A stretch of 34,725 nt of DNA from Saccoglossus kowalevskii (GCF_000003605.2 NW_003137828.1:654534-689258); one strand, 5' to 3'. Counted from the stretch's first letter, positions 23,541 through 33,968 are shown. Made by a program: numbers and translations. Notes: generated by a model from the letters alone, not told the origin.

Positions 23541-24960
23541 ATGCAGTGCTATTGTATATTAGTTGGTCGATATTGTAATTGTCGACAAAAAGCTAGTGTA
23601 TACTAGTTGGTCAATATTGTAAGTATGAACGAAATGCTAGTGTATATTAGTAGTCGGTCGATATTTTAATTATAGACAAAATGCCAGTTTATATTATTAG
23701 GTCTATATTGTATTTTGAATGCAGTGCTAGGGTTTATTAGTTGGTCGATATTTTAATTATAGACAAAAGGCTAGTGTATATTAGTAGGTCAATATTGAAA
23801 TAATGGACGAAATGCTAATGTGTATTAATAGGTCGATATTTTAATTATAGACAAAAGGCTAGTGTATATTAGTAGGTCAATATTGTAATAATGGACGAAA
23901 TGCGAATGTGTATTAATAGGTCGATATTTTAATTATAGACAAAAGGCTAGTGTATATTAGTAGGTCAATATTGTAATAATGGACGAAATGCGAATGTGTA
24001 TTAATAGGTCGATATTTTAATTATAGACAAAAAGCTTGTGTATATTGGTAGGTCAATATTGTAATAATGGACGAAATGCGAATGTGTATTAATAGGTCGA
24101 TATTTTAATTATGGACAAAAGGCTAGTGTATATTAGTAGGTCAATATTGTAATAATGGACGAAATGCGAATGTGTATTAATAAGTCGGTATTTTAATTAT
24201 AGACAAAATGCCAGTTTATATTATTAGGTCTATATTGTATTTTGAATGCAGTGCTCGGGTTTATTAGTCAGTCGATATTGTAATTATGAACGAAATGCTA
24301 GTGTATATTAGTAGGTCAATATTGTAATAACGGACGAAATGCGAATGTGTATTAATAGGTCGGTATTTTAATTATAGACAAAATGCCAGTTTATATTATT
24401 AGGTCTATATTGTATTTTGAATGCAGTGCTAGGGTTTATTAGTCAGTCGATATTGTAATTATGAACGAAATGCTAGTGTATATTAGTAGGTCAATATTGT
24501 AATAATGGACGAAATGCTAATGTGTATTACTAGGTCGGTATTTTAATTATAGACAAAATGCCAGTTTATATTATTAGGTCTATATTGTATTTTGAATGCA
24601 GTGCTAGGGTTTATTAGTTGGTCGATATTTTAATTATAGACAAAAGGCTAGTGTATATTAGTAGGTCAATATTGTAATAATGGACGAAATTCTAATGTGT
24701 ATTAGTAGGTCGATATTTTAATTATAGACAAAAGGCTAGTGTATATTAGTAGGTCAATATTGTAATAATGGACGAAATGCGAATGTGTATTAATAGGTCT
24801 ATATTGTAATTATGGACAAAAGGCTAGTGTATATTAGTAGGTCAATATTGTAATAATGGACGAAATGCGAATGTGTATTAATAGGTCTATATTGTAATTA
24901 TGGACAAAAGGCTAGTGTATATTAGTTGGTCGATATTGCAGTTTCCATGCAGTGCTACTT
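23541..24960. repeat. 44-bp minisatellite array (~32 units, 88-bp higher-order pattern)
   Basis: Two related 44-base unit types alternate. One is GCTAGTGTATATTAGTAGGT followed by CAATATTGTAATAATGGACGAAAT, the other has GCGAATGTGTATTAATAGGT followed by CGATATTTTAATTATAGACAAAAG. A third variant (GCCAGTTTATATTATTAGGT then CTATATTGTATTTTGAATGCAGT) is interspersed. The array lies between RLR-1 and RLR-2. Degenerate outliers containing GCAGTGCTA occur up to about 25075. There are no non-repeated spacers. Confidence 0.95.
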
Positions 24961-25154
24961 TAAATTATTGGTTTATCCTGTTAATTGGAGTGCAGTGCTA
25001 CATTATTATTGGCGATACTTTAGATGCAGCGTTATTTTCTGTGAAGAGTTTTCCATAATAAATTGAGTGTGCAGTACTACTGTATATTTGATGATTGCCT
25101 GTGTTTTGTAATAATTTAATTTTGGAATAATTTAGGAATAATCTCTATTTCAAT

Positions 25155-25670
25155 TAAGGTAGAGATGCAGGTTTGTAGGCACATGGGAGTGAATTTTTTT
25201 TTGCTTGTTATTATCCAAACAGTTTTGGCTGTAGACTGTTAAAATTTTGTAGAATTGTGAATAGTGGAACATACTCAAAAAACGATTTTAATATATAGAT
25301 AACAGGTGCAAACATTCTCTCTTTTGAATGCTTAGCAAGATTTAGCAAGGCTGTACATAAATAATAAAAAAGAAACATGTTGAAAAAAAGAAATGACGGG
25401 ATCTCCATATTATGCACAATATTTAACTTTTTACAAAACGATAGTACATTTAAATTTGGAACTGTTACAGCCATTTTAATTATGATCATTAGCAAACTTC
25501 TTACTGAGTGAATTGTTATGCAAATTAGCAATTATCTCAGCTTCTTTTTAGTGCACATTCCAGAACTTTAGCTCCTAGAAAATAGGTCCTAGACGCTTTG
25601 ACCTTTTGTTTTGAAATTTACACAAATGATTGACAATGTGTTTATCTTCAAAACGCCGTCGAGGCATTTG
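25155..25670 (+). repeat. ~0.52-kb dispersed direct repeat, copy 1 (3' of RLR-1)
   Basis: This stretch starts at AAGGTAGAGATGCAGG, runs through AATTGTGAATAGTGGAACAT and CAAGATTTAGCAAGGCTGTA, and ends at AAAACGCCGTCG. It recurs in the same orientation and order at 33969-34488 with small differences. A long minus-strand open frame is preserved in part in both copies, but its composition (Phe/Leu/Ile-rich) is not convincing as protein. It could be a dispersed transposable element, or the duplicated 3' flank of the ancestral RLR gene. Confidence 0.85.
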
Positions 25671-25679
25671 TTTGGGTTG

Positions 25680-27380
25680 ACCAGTGTTACAACAATCGTA
25701 CATACAACTAGCATGGGTGTTAATTTATGCATAAACTTGAAGTGGTGAAATTTGAACTGCTGCTCTGCAAAATTGACAACTGGTAGACAGTTGTCAACAC
25801 GGCACTTTCTTCACAGTAAAGAGATGTAGCCGTAAACCAATTTTGACAGGAAACAGAAGCATGGTTTAGAAGCAAATTTTTTTTTAAATCACTTTTGACC
25901 AAAAAAGCACATTTTTGTGCATATTTCAAACTACACTGTCCATAAAAAATACTAACAAAATTTTAAAATTCATACAATAAGCTTTCCGAAAATATATAGT
26001 TTTGTTGACCAGGGAGGTCATCTTGGTTTCCTAATTAACTAATTACAATACCTGTCAGGTAAACTGCAGTGCTATTCTGTAGACAATGATATTGTTTATC
26101 AAAAGTTGTCAATACTATATTTTGATTGTGGTGCTACTTTATATTGGGCGAGACTCAGTGTATTTTGTATTTTTACAATTTTTTAAAACTGTTGTCAACT
26201 TATATTGTTGGGGGTTTCGTTGCATTTCGGTAAACGGGTATTGTATTATATTGTCTACGTTGGTCTTAAAATTGTCGTTTTTTTCACAAGGTCACATTCT
26301 TTGGTATTTTATACACTGTACAAATATAGATCGTGTTCTCTTTGCATCGCTACGGCAGTCTAAGATCACTGGGACAAAGATGATTATTCCCATCGAATGT
26401 GACCATTTTCACCTTGTTTCGCGTATTGCATCACGGGAAAAGATCGACGTATACATTTGCATTACACAATTGAATACCTGAACATGATTGACCTTCTTCT
26501 GAGGTATTGTCTTGTTAGAGACTGTCCAAAATTTGTTGAAATATTTGAGCGAGTGCAAACTTTAATCTTATTATACTCAGTTCGTCCGCTAAAAAACGTG
26601 AAACAAAATAGGTTCACCGTAGTATGACATAATAATATTCGCATATTAGGTTAACGGGCTGCAGCTGAACATAAAAATAAAACTGCATTTCTATAATTTG
26701 ATTGGGTGAAAACAGATGAACGGCAGACATGACTCTACTTCTATGATGGCTGAACGAACGGTTATCGTTGTCTTGTGTCATTGTGCGCACAGCACCGTGC
26801 ACTACGTGTAGTTTGTGTTGTAAAACACAAAACGTGTCGACTTCGGAAGTTCGAAGTCGTTACTGCCGAATCGAAGAAGCACGACGTATTCTAGGTAGTT
26901 GGACTTGGAATAGCACAATTATATATTTAGGCCAGACTTTTATTATCCCTTGTTTCGCGAACCCGCCGAATGAACAGGAGCCGAAAATGAAATAAAAATA
27001 AAATTTTATTTCAGCGTAATTTCTCGCGCCCGCCAACCTGTAAGCGCAAACAAATGCTAACAAAATATTATTTTTATCTTAATTTTTTTTTTACCACCCG
27101 CCGCATAACAAATCCAAGTTGCATTTTCATGGGAGTATCATGATCAAAGTACCAAAGTCTCGCGCAGATGAGTAACAAGGTTATACATGGAATACATTTT
27201 ATTTCATTTCTTCTCTCCGATCAATGATCTCACTTGCAATTCTTTGAGAATCACACAAATCTAATGGAAAAAAAGAATTAATTTTATTTTTTGTCCGCCC
27301 TCCTCAAAAAAATTGCCTTATAAAAACTCGAGAAACAAGGAATAAAAAAAGCCTGGCCTAAAGATCGTACACATACTAGA
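25680..27380. other. Intergenic between the two RLR genes
   Basis: No gene is recognised. The open frames here (for example 26086-26481) are hydrophobic or mixed frames without motifs or conserved splice context. Some weak GCAGTGCTA and GTGGTGCTAC words near 26065-26140 may be scattered remnants of the 44-bp array. Confidence 0.4.
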
Positions 27381-27388
27381 AACAGGAG

Positions 27389-27431
27389 TGACGTCATAGG
27401 GATTTCCCCGAACTTATGAGTCACATAAATA
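27389..27431 (+). promoter_or_regulatory. RLR-2 proximal promoter: ATF/CRE + kappaB + AP-1 cluster and TATA-like box
   Basis: In 35 bases lie TGACGTCA (27389-27396, perfect CRE/ATF palindrome), GGGATTTCCC (27399-27408, perfect NF-kappaB/Rel consensus) and TGAGTCA (27417-27423, perfect AP-1). CATAAATA (27424-27431) directly after them is a plausible TATA element about 85 bases before the ATG. The order, with factor sites almost touching, recalls stress- and virus-inducible enhancers such as the mammalian interferon-beta one, which also combines ATF/Jun and kappaB sites. The kappaB and AP-1 positions align with the RLR-1 upstream region. Binding itself is inference. Confidence 0.6.
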
Positions 27432-27512
27432 GCTTTAACAACGGTATGTAGCGGTAAGCGAAAGAGATGTTTCCCAGTGCTTCGAATTTACTGCAGTATT
27501 AACCGATTAAGA

Positions 27513-27840
27513 ATGAATGCTCACAATACATCTATGGCCATTGGTGTCGAGGAAGATCCAGACTACGTTGATCCCATTGAAATTACGATTTTAAGGCAGC
27601 AGCGAGGCGTATTGATACATGACATTATACCATCGCAGATTATTCCTCACTTGACATGTCTGACCCGTACCGACGAAGGTCGTATCCTGACTGCTGAAAA
27701 CAAAGGTAGTACGATCGACGGAGCACTGACTTTACTGGATCTTCTTGTTAAAAAAAGAACAGAATGGTACGAGGACTTTTTAAAAGCACTTAGGAACGAC
27801 GAGGTCAAACTCGGCCACCTCGCCGCGTCGCTGGAAGAAG
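27513..27840 (+). CDS. RLR-2 exon 1, CARD
   Basis: This single exon encodes 109 residues ending in phase 1. After an acidic lead (VEEDPDYVDPIEI) comes a six-helix death-fold pattern: ILRQQRGVLIHDIIP, QIIPHLTCLT, DEGRILTAENKG, DGALTLLDLLVKK, WYEDFLKALR, VKLGHLAASLEEG. Spacing and the conserved tryptophan match CARDs of the MDA5/RIG-I/MAVS group. The matching exon of RLR-1 (14652-14988) has the same layout and phase. Confidence 0.88.
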
Positions 27841-30800
27841 GTAAGCAGTGAGCTGAAAGGACGGTGGTCGTCGCGTCGCGCATGCGCGACATTTGTGTTG
27901 ATAAACATAGATTTTCCCACAATCCAATGCGCACAAGTTTTGACCCGGATACAACATGCGCTAATTACCGTTGTTGACGCTTTCGACGCCTTCCAAGCAC
28001 TAAACAAATTATCTACGTAAAGCATGGTACTCGGTCTGCACAACAGTCAAAATCGCCATCTTTTTTTCATATCAGACCCATATCGCGCGCATGCTTGACG
28101 CGAAGACCATCGCCCTTCAAAGGTATTCATAATTTGTTGTCAATATCATGACATTGTTTTCAGTCTTATCACAGAAAGTTCCTTTCACGTTCGCATTGTC
28201 ATTGTGCAATGATTCGCCGGGTTCAGTGACTTCTACTGCCATGCCTGTTGACAAATATTAGATTGTTTTGCAACATATTGAAATATACAAAATTATAATT
28301 TATAACCGCTTCCAGTGTATGCAAACATACGTTGAAATGTTATACTATATTGCACTATTTCTAGTCAAAATTTATGCTGTTCGAAGTAGCTCATTTTCAA
28401 TGAAATATATTAAAACTGATTTACTATTAACACTAGGAAATGGATGTGTTTGATATGCAATGAATGGTAAAATGTAAAACTACTTATGATTGGCCAACAG
28501 TTTATAAACCAATTTAGCATATGACATGTATTATATAAAGTCATAATTGAAAGCTGGTAGAGATAATGGTATTACGCCAATGGGGAATTTGTCTTATTTC
28601 TATTTTACTCCCTTTCCATATACAGTTACCGGTATATAGCCCACTGCTTCTTGCTCGTTATATAAACGATTGTATATTTTGAGTGAACATTACATACTCT
28701 TGCATTTACTAGGTGTTGAGAAAGGAAGACAGAGTGAGGCACAGAAAGATGGTATCCGAACGTTTGAAGGTGGATACTCTGAAGGAGAGTCGGCTGCAGG
28801 CAATCTGAAATCACCCCCAAGTCCTGACACGGCTCATAAGCAATACAGCACAAAATTGATTCCAAGATTTTCCCAAGAACATAGAGGTACATTAGTTTAT
28901 TTTGATTGTTTTAACCCACTTCTATTAAGAGGAATCTAGACCCTGGTCTACTTTGCCGGTGACTAGATACCGGTACTTATACACATGTATTGCGTTGTGC
29001 ATGACCAATTATTACAGTGCATACCATCGCGCATTTGCCCACCATTGGTTGTCATTGAACAAGATTTAATTTACTATGCATGATTGACTTGTCAACTGTC
29101 CATGTTTAACTCTTTATATATTGGATAATCTAATCAATCAACTCCACCAGACTTTAATATTTTGTCATGTTAATGATTTACAGGTCGCATAGGACCGGAA
29201 ATAGCACACACTTTTTCATCAGCTGGATATATTCCTGATGACCCACCACCACCTTACACATCTGGTTCATTTATTGAAAATCAAGGCCAACCATTACGGG
29301 GTGCAGAAGAAGATCTTGGAACTAGTCCTAGTCAGTCAGTCGTTAACATTTATATACATAAAGATGCTAAAATACAAAGTTTGCAAATTGGAGATCACAA
29401 TGTATTAGAAGCCGAAAGAAAGCAAGACAATGCTGGTAACAAACTTTATATATATTCATATATCAGTAGTAGCACACGTTTTGATGCAGCTGTACATCCA
29501 TTTTCTAAAAAAAAATCATAAAATTCAAAAGAACTTACATGATGGTAAATAATAGTGAAAGTTTAAAAAATATTATCAATGTTCCTTACCTAAAACATGC
29601 TACTATTAAAGATACTTCTGTGGACGTGGGTTCAATGCATAATTATTCACAATTAGTGTTAATACTCTCATATTTTACATTTAGATTTGTTAATAATTTG
29701 TTTTGAATTATTGTGTAGTTTCACATACAAATACGGAAGACGATGAACCAATAGAAGATGATGGGGACGTTTATTACACGGCACCTGAAGTTCAGAAAGA
29801 TGTCACACAAGGTGAAACAGATTAAATTACGTAATGCTCTTATAACAGTTACATTGCATATTAATTGCCTGTACAGAAATGTGAACTCATTTGGTACGAA
29901 CGTTTATTTTTATTTTATTTCGTAAACAGGAAATGGGGAAGTTGAAAAATGCACACTTGAAATGTCAAAAATGCTCACAAACCAAACGTCATCCACAGTT
30001 GCTGGGAGCATTCAGAAAGTGTAAGTATTTTGTTTTATTGTACAGTGCATGACAATACGAATCATTGGATTTATATGTTAGAGTCATCAAAGTCATTTAT
30101 TCAACTTTATAACTGACTTATAATATATATATATATAGTTTTAATGTGTCCAAATGCTTAGTTTAAAAAAATGACAAAATATTAAGCATATGATAGCATA
30201 TGTAAGTGTGCATATCATGTTAAATTATTTATTTCTTGCAGAATTGTTACTCCAAATTATGAAGAGTTGATACCTCGTAGTTACCAGGAGGAACTTGGAG
30301 GACCAGCCTGCCGTGGATTAAATTCCATAATATGTGCACCTACTGGTACTGGAAAAACACATGTAGCTATGATGATTGCCAAACGCCACATGGAAAATGC
30401 TTTAGCATCTCAAGCCCGAAAAGGTTTTACCACCAGCGGAGCAAAAGTCATCTTTCTGGTTCACAGAATACCTCTTTTGAACCAGACGTATAAGCGACTG
30501 AAGATGTACCTGCCTTTGTTTGAAATTGGCAAACTAAGTGGAGCTTCGTCATCAAACGTAACCTTTGAAAAGTTGGTCGAAATAAATGATATCATAATCA
30601 CCACTACTGATATATTAAAAAACAGTCTTAAACATGGGAAGTCATCTATGTCAACATTTTCTCTCATCATAATAGATGAATGCCATCATGCTATGAAAAA
30701 TCATCCATACAACATAATCATGGCTCAGTATCTCAAAGAAAAATTTGATAACAAATCGTCCTTACCGCAAATAGTTGGATTGACAGCTAGTCCTGGGACT

Positions 30801-33137
30801 GGCAGTAATAGTGAACTCGGAGCAGCAAGGGACCACATTTTGAAGCTTTGTGCTAACTTGGATGCCGGTGAATTTGTGACAGTGAAGAACCCCCGGAATA
30901 AAGCAGAACTAGAGAAGTTTGTCACAGACCCTGATAAAGTAACAACAATTACCACTCCAAGAAATCCTGACCCTTTCCGTGGCAAAGTAGAAGAAATTAT
31001 GGCGAACATTGAAGGGAAAGCCAACTTTACAAATGTATGCCCACCACGTGGTACTCAGCCATATGAGACATTCATCATTTTACAGAGAGATGAAGCCATT
31101 GCCAATAAAAACCACGAAACTGCACAATGTTGTGATCACTTAAATGAATATAACAAAGGTAATTTAACAATAATATCAAGTAATTATCAAGATAGTATGT
31201 ATTGACATACTTGACCCAGGGACACCTTATACATTGTATCTAGGTAGCTGAAAAAAGTATATACCCGAAATATTGTGCCATGTTTCATACACCCAAATTA
31301 AACAAATCCACGTTGTCATTCCGTCATATGCCGCGGTCTCTAATGAAGTATTTCTGCAAAGTAATTCGGTGCAAGGGACACCGCTCATAGCGACAAAAGT
31401 CTTTTGATAAGTGGTTGTCCATCTGTACTGTTTTAAGTCATTTGTCATATTCTAAATAGTGAACGACTACTCAACAAGGTGTCTCATTGAGTAACATTCG
31501 TACATTCATCACCATCATTTTTACGTCACGTACAATCTTTGTCTGTAGAGGGCTCGAATGATAAGAGAGGTATATTATCGATTAATCACTAGTTGTTGTT
31601 TGGTTCCCCAGGTCTGCTGACAAGCGATGTGTGTCGTATGAGTGACGGCTTGCTGAATATAGATGAGTTCTACAACGAAAGAAGGCGACGAGGTCAACAC
31701 AAGAATACTCCAATGGAGGATTACCTATACAGATTATACAGAAGTGAGTTGAAAAATATTCTTGAGCATAATGAAGCACAAAAACATTAGACGATCTAAA
31801 TAAAAAAAATGAAATTATTATTATGTTGTTATATCTGTATATATATATGTATTATCTCAAACTGTGATTTAGGTAATTCTGGTGACCTGTTTGAGGCAAG
31901 TGACAAAGAGAATGATCACCCAAATCCAAAGGTAGTGGCATTGAAGCAAGCATTGAAGCAGGAAGTTCAAGAAAAAGGCAATGATTTTCGAGGTAACGTT
32001 TGCGATATGAATATTCATAGCGATCTGTAACTATAAACAACACTGGACACCCCGGGATATAGTTAGCAATTTTTAAGGCCAGAAATATAAACAGCATATA
32101 TATAAAGTGATTGTTTTCATTTTCTTTGTAAATTCATAGGACAAAAGTATCATGAAGATAAATAAATGCACATCTCAATGTATGGTCTGATAATGATATG
32201 AACATAGACAATTCCCCAGTTCCCCTGCTTTCAATTAAACTTCCTATTTTCAGGCATAATTTTCGTGAAAACCAGAGTTCTAGCTAGTGCAGTTCTTGAC
32301 TGTATAAAGGAGGATCAGGAGCTACAAATGTTGAGACCGAGCAGACTGACAGGGGTGAAAACAGCTGGTGATGAAAGCATGACACAGGCTGAACAAGATA
32401 GTAATCTGCGAAAGTTTGCAGATGGTGATTGCAAACTCCTGATTGCAACCAGCGTTGCCGAAGAAGGGCTAGACATTAAGGAGTGCCACATGGTAATCAG
32501 GTACAACTACGCAACCAATGAGATATCCATGCGGCAGGCACGTGGGAGAGCTCGAGCAACTCAGAGCAAGGAGCATTTTATCGGTGATGAAGAACTTGCT
32601 TCGAAAGATCACGTGAATGTTTTTCTTGACCAGCAAATGGAAAAAGCAATACAAATGGTCCAAGGAATGCCAAGAGAAGACTTCTTGAACGCAGTCTTAG
32701 ACACACAGAAATCTGTAATTGATGAAAGAAGCGAAAAGGAATTGACGATGCGTTTGAAAAGGGGGGAGAATGAAGCAAGTACAGTCAAACTCTTTTGCAG
32801 AGGTTGTGATGAATTTGTCTTTTTTGGAAACAATGTTTATTTATATGGCGAGAGTTCACATATTATTAAGGATATGAATATAATCGAATGCAAGATTGAG
32901 TTTCGCGAACACACTGACAAAAAGAAACGTGATAAAGGTATAAAGAAGATATATTGCAAAGTATGTAGCCAAGACTGGGGTAATACGTTGCCATCTGGAT
33001 ATCCTGTAGTTAAGATTGAAAGTTTCACTCTAGAGTACGCAGATGGTAGCCGGAAAAGAATTAAAAAGTGGAAAAGTGCGGATTTCACATTGGATGTCTT
33101 ACAGCGACTCCCACCGTTCAAAAAAAAAACCAAGTAA
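27513..33137 (+). CDS. RIG-I-like receptor 2 (RLR-2): CARD - PPPPY/RHIM-like linker - DExH helicase - zinc C-terminal domain
   Basis: Predicted exons: 27513-27840, 28713-28886, 29184-29435, 29719-29811, 29930-30020, 30242-31158, 31612-31743, 31873-31992, 32254-33137. All phases agree, and the product is 996 aa. A CARD occupies residues ~20-109 ([26 protein letters not shown]). The linker (110-312) has PPPPY at 188-192 and a RHIM-like motif at ~220-245. Helicase motifs: I APTGTGKT (345-352), II DECH (458-461), [37 protein letters not shown] (797-803). Hel2i spans exons 6-8. The C-terminal RNA-binding domain has both zinc pairs (C884/C887, C937/C940) and a basic tail. RLRs recognise viral dsRNA in the cytosol, filament or oligomerise with ATP, and signal through CARDs to MAVS-like adaptors. 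One CARD rather than two, and no lesions: this is the likely functional copy. The ATG at 27513 is in the CARD frame with promoter elements just upstream. Confidence 0.93.
27850..28124. mobile_element. MITE with CpG-rich terminal inverted repeats in RLR-2 intron 1
   Basis: The left end AAAGGACGGTGGTCGTCGCG is mirrored at the right by CGCGAAGACCATCGCCCTTC, with a further GCGCATGCGCG-type palindrome inside each arm. The element begins about ten bases after the exon 1 donor. Its left interior (TTGTGTTGATAAACA, CCCACAATCCAATGCGC) matches the reverse complement of the right interior of the element at 33279-33571, so the two copies are oppositely oriented. No coding frame is present and no clear target-site duplication was found. 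Confidence 0.7.
29243..29257 (+). other. PPPPY (PPxY) motif in the RLR-2 linker
   Basis: Residues 188-192 (YIPDDPPPPYTSG). This is a WW-domain ligand consensus conserved with RLR-1 (residues 180-184) in a linker that otherwise barely aligns. NEDD4-family ligases use such motifs, and in vertebrates MAVS turnover is controlled by WW-domain ligases, so a regulatory role is plausible but inferred. Confidence 0.75.
29339..29416 (+). other. RHIM-like amyloid motif in RLR-2
   Basis: Residues ~220-245 read VVNIYIHKDAKIQS followed by LQIGDHNVLEAE. RHIMs of RIPK1, RIPK3, ZBP1 and TRIF share a core (I/V/L)-Q-(I/V/L)-G followed two residues later by Asn and then a hydrophobic residue, with an upstream beta-prone segment rich in I/V. 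The LQIGDHNVL core and the upstream VNIYI strand fit that pattern closely. The motif lies in a disordered-looking linker between CARD and helicase, as RHIMs usually do. It is absent from the shorter exon 3 of RLR-1. The assignment rests on motif resemblance alone. Confidence 0.6.
30242..31158 (+). CDS. RLR-2 exon 6, helicase domain 1 and start of Hel2i
   Basis: This 917-base exon is identical in length to RLR-1 exon 6B (20071-20987) and in the same phases (2 in, 1 out). It carries the Q-like region PRSYQEELGGPACRGLNSII, motif I, the Ia region FLVHRIPLLNQTY, motif II in [11 protein letters not shown] and motif III in GLTASPGTG. The Hel2i entry PPRGTQPYETFIILQRDEA corresponds to the MDA5/LGP2 segment that begins the RLR-specific insertion. 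All catalytic residues I can identify are in place. Confidence 0.9.
32780..33137 (+). other. RLR-2 C-terminal RNA-binding (RD/CTD) domain with a complete zinc site
   Basis: After the helicase-2 and pincer region, LFCRGCDEFVFFGNNVYLYG supplies the first CxxC and IYCKVCSQDWG the second. This is the four-cysteine arrangement of RIG-I, MDA5 and LGP2 C-terminal domains, which read RNA ends or the duplex stem. The tail GSRKRIKKWKSADF is basic and consistent with nucleic-acid contact. The domain ends in a lysine-rich tail (FKKKTK). Confidence 0.88.
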
Positions 33138-33275
33138 ATGCAACGATAGCATTTAAAATATTCAATAATAGTATATTAATCAGTCGGAACAGAAAACTGT
33201 ATATCATGTAAAGTAACAGTGTTATTTTAGACATAACCACTGAGTTGAGTTCTTCATGGCAAATGAGTTTGAAAG

Positions 33276-33281
33276 AATAAA
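33276..33281 (+). terminator. Putative poly(A) signal of RLR-2
   Basis: AATAAA lies 138 bases after the stop codon. It sits exactly at the left edge of a MITE (AAAGGGCGG...), so the last As of the hexamer may be contributed by the element. No other AATAAA occurs between the stop and this point. Confidence 0.45.
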
Positions 33282-33571
33282 GGGCGGTAGTCGTCGCGCC
33301 ACGCATGCGCGAGATATATGGGTCTCATATAAATAAAGGTGGCGACTTTGACTGATCAACGAGTGCAAACTGAGACGTTATCAAGCTTCAATTAAGTATT
33401 GTTTAGATGATTGGAAAGTATCAAGGAGTCAAGGAAGTCACCGGCGGTAATCGGTGCAAGTCGCGCCCAGGTCAAACTTCATACTTGTGATTTCCATTAA
33501 ACAAACGCAATGAATTGTGGGCAAATCAGTGTTTGTCAACACATGCGCAACGCGACGACTGCCATCCTTTA
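33279..33571. mobile_element. MITE, second copy, inverted relative to the one in RLR-2 intron 1
   Basis: AAAGGGCGGTAGTCGTCGCG at the left is matched by CGCGACGACTGCCATCCTTT at the right, with an internal ACGCATGCGCG palindrome near the left end. The right interior (GAATTGTGGGC, GTGTTTGTCAA) is the reverse complement of the left interior of the 27850-28124 copy. Length is about 290 bases with no coding capacity. The two copies flank exons 2-9 of RLR-2 in opposite orientation. Confidence 0.75.
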
Positions 33572-33968
33572 AAAAAATAGAAGTAAGGGTATACAGTAAG
33601 AAAGGCGGATATTAATTAGTTTAAGGTGATATGTTTTTACATTTAAATAAATTATACTCTGTATAGATTGTATTTGTCAAATATTTTGCTATTTCTCAGC
33701 TGTGTTTCATCAGATTTAAAAAAATATTCTTTTCATTTGTTTGATTTCACATTCTAGAAAGCATATTTCAGAACTATAAGCTTGTTTCATTCCATTGATT
33801 TAGTAGTATACTTAGTACATATTGATACATGTGTATATTTACAAGATAAATTATCGGTTTCACCTCTCATTCCAAATCAAACTCGAGAAAATGACCATTG
33901 AGACAGAATGTTATATCCATACTTGTTAATATTAAATTTGAATTTGAATCGTTATGATTATAATTGAT

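Noticed and set aside
23541-24960. CRISPR-like array
   Set aside because: The units are contiguous 44-bp tandem repeats with no unique spacers, in a eukaryotic genome with introns.
25211-25531. Minus-strand ORF repeated at 34166-34354, possibly a conserved membrane protein
   Set aside because: The frame is kept only partly in the second copy. The similarity is explained by the dispersed repeat at DNA level, and the composition reflects AT-rich DNA.
26086-26481. A 131-codon plus-strand ORF between the RLR genes
   Set aside because: A hydrophobic start followed by unrelated composition, with no family motif or splice logic; likely chance in AT-rich DNA.
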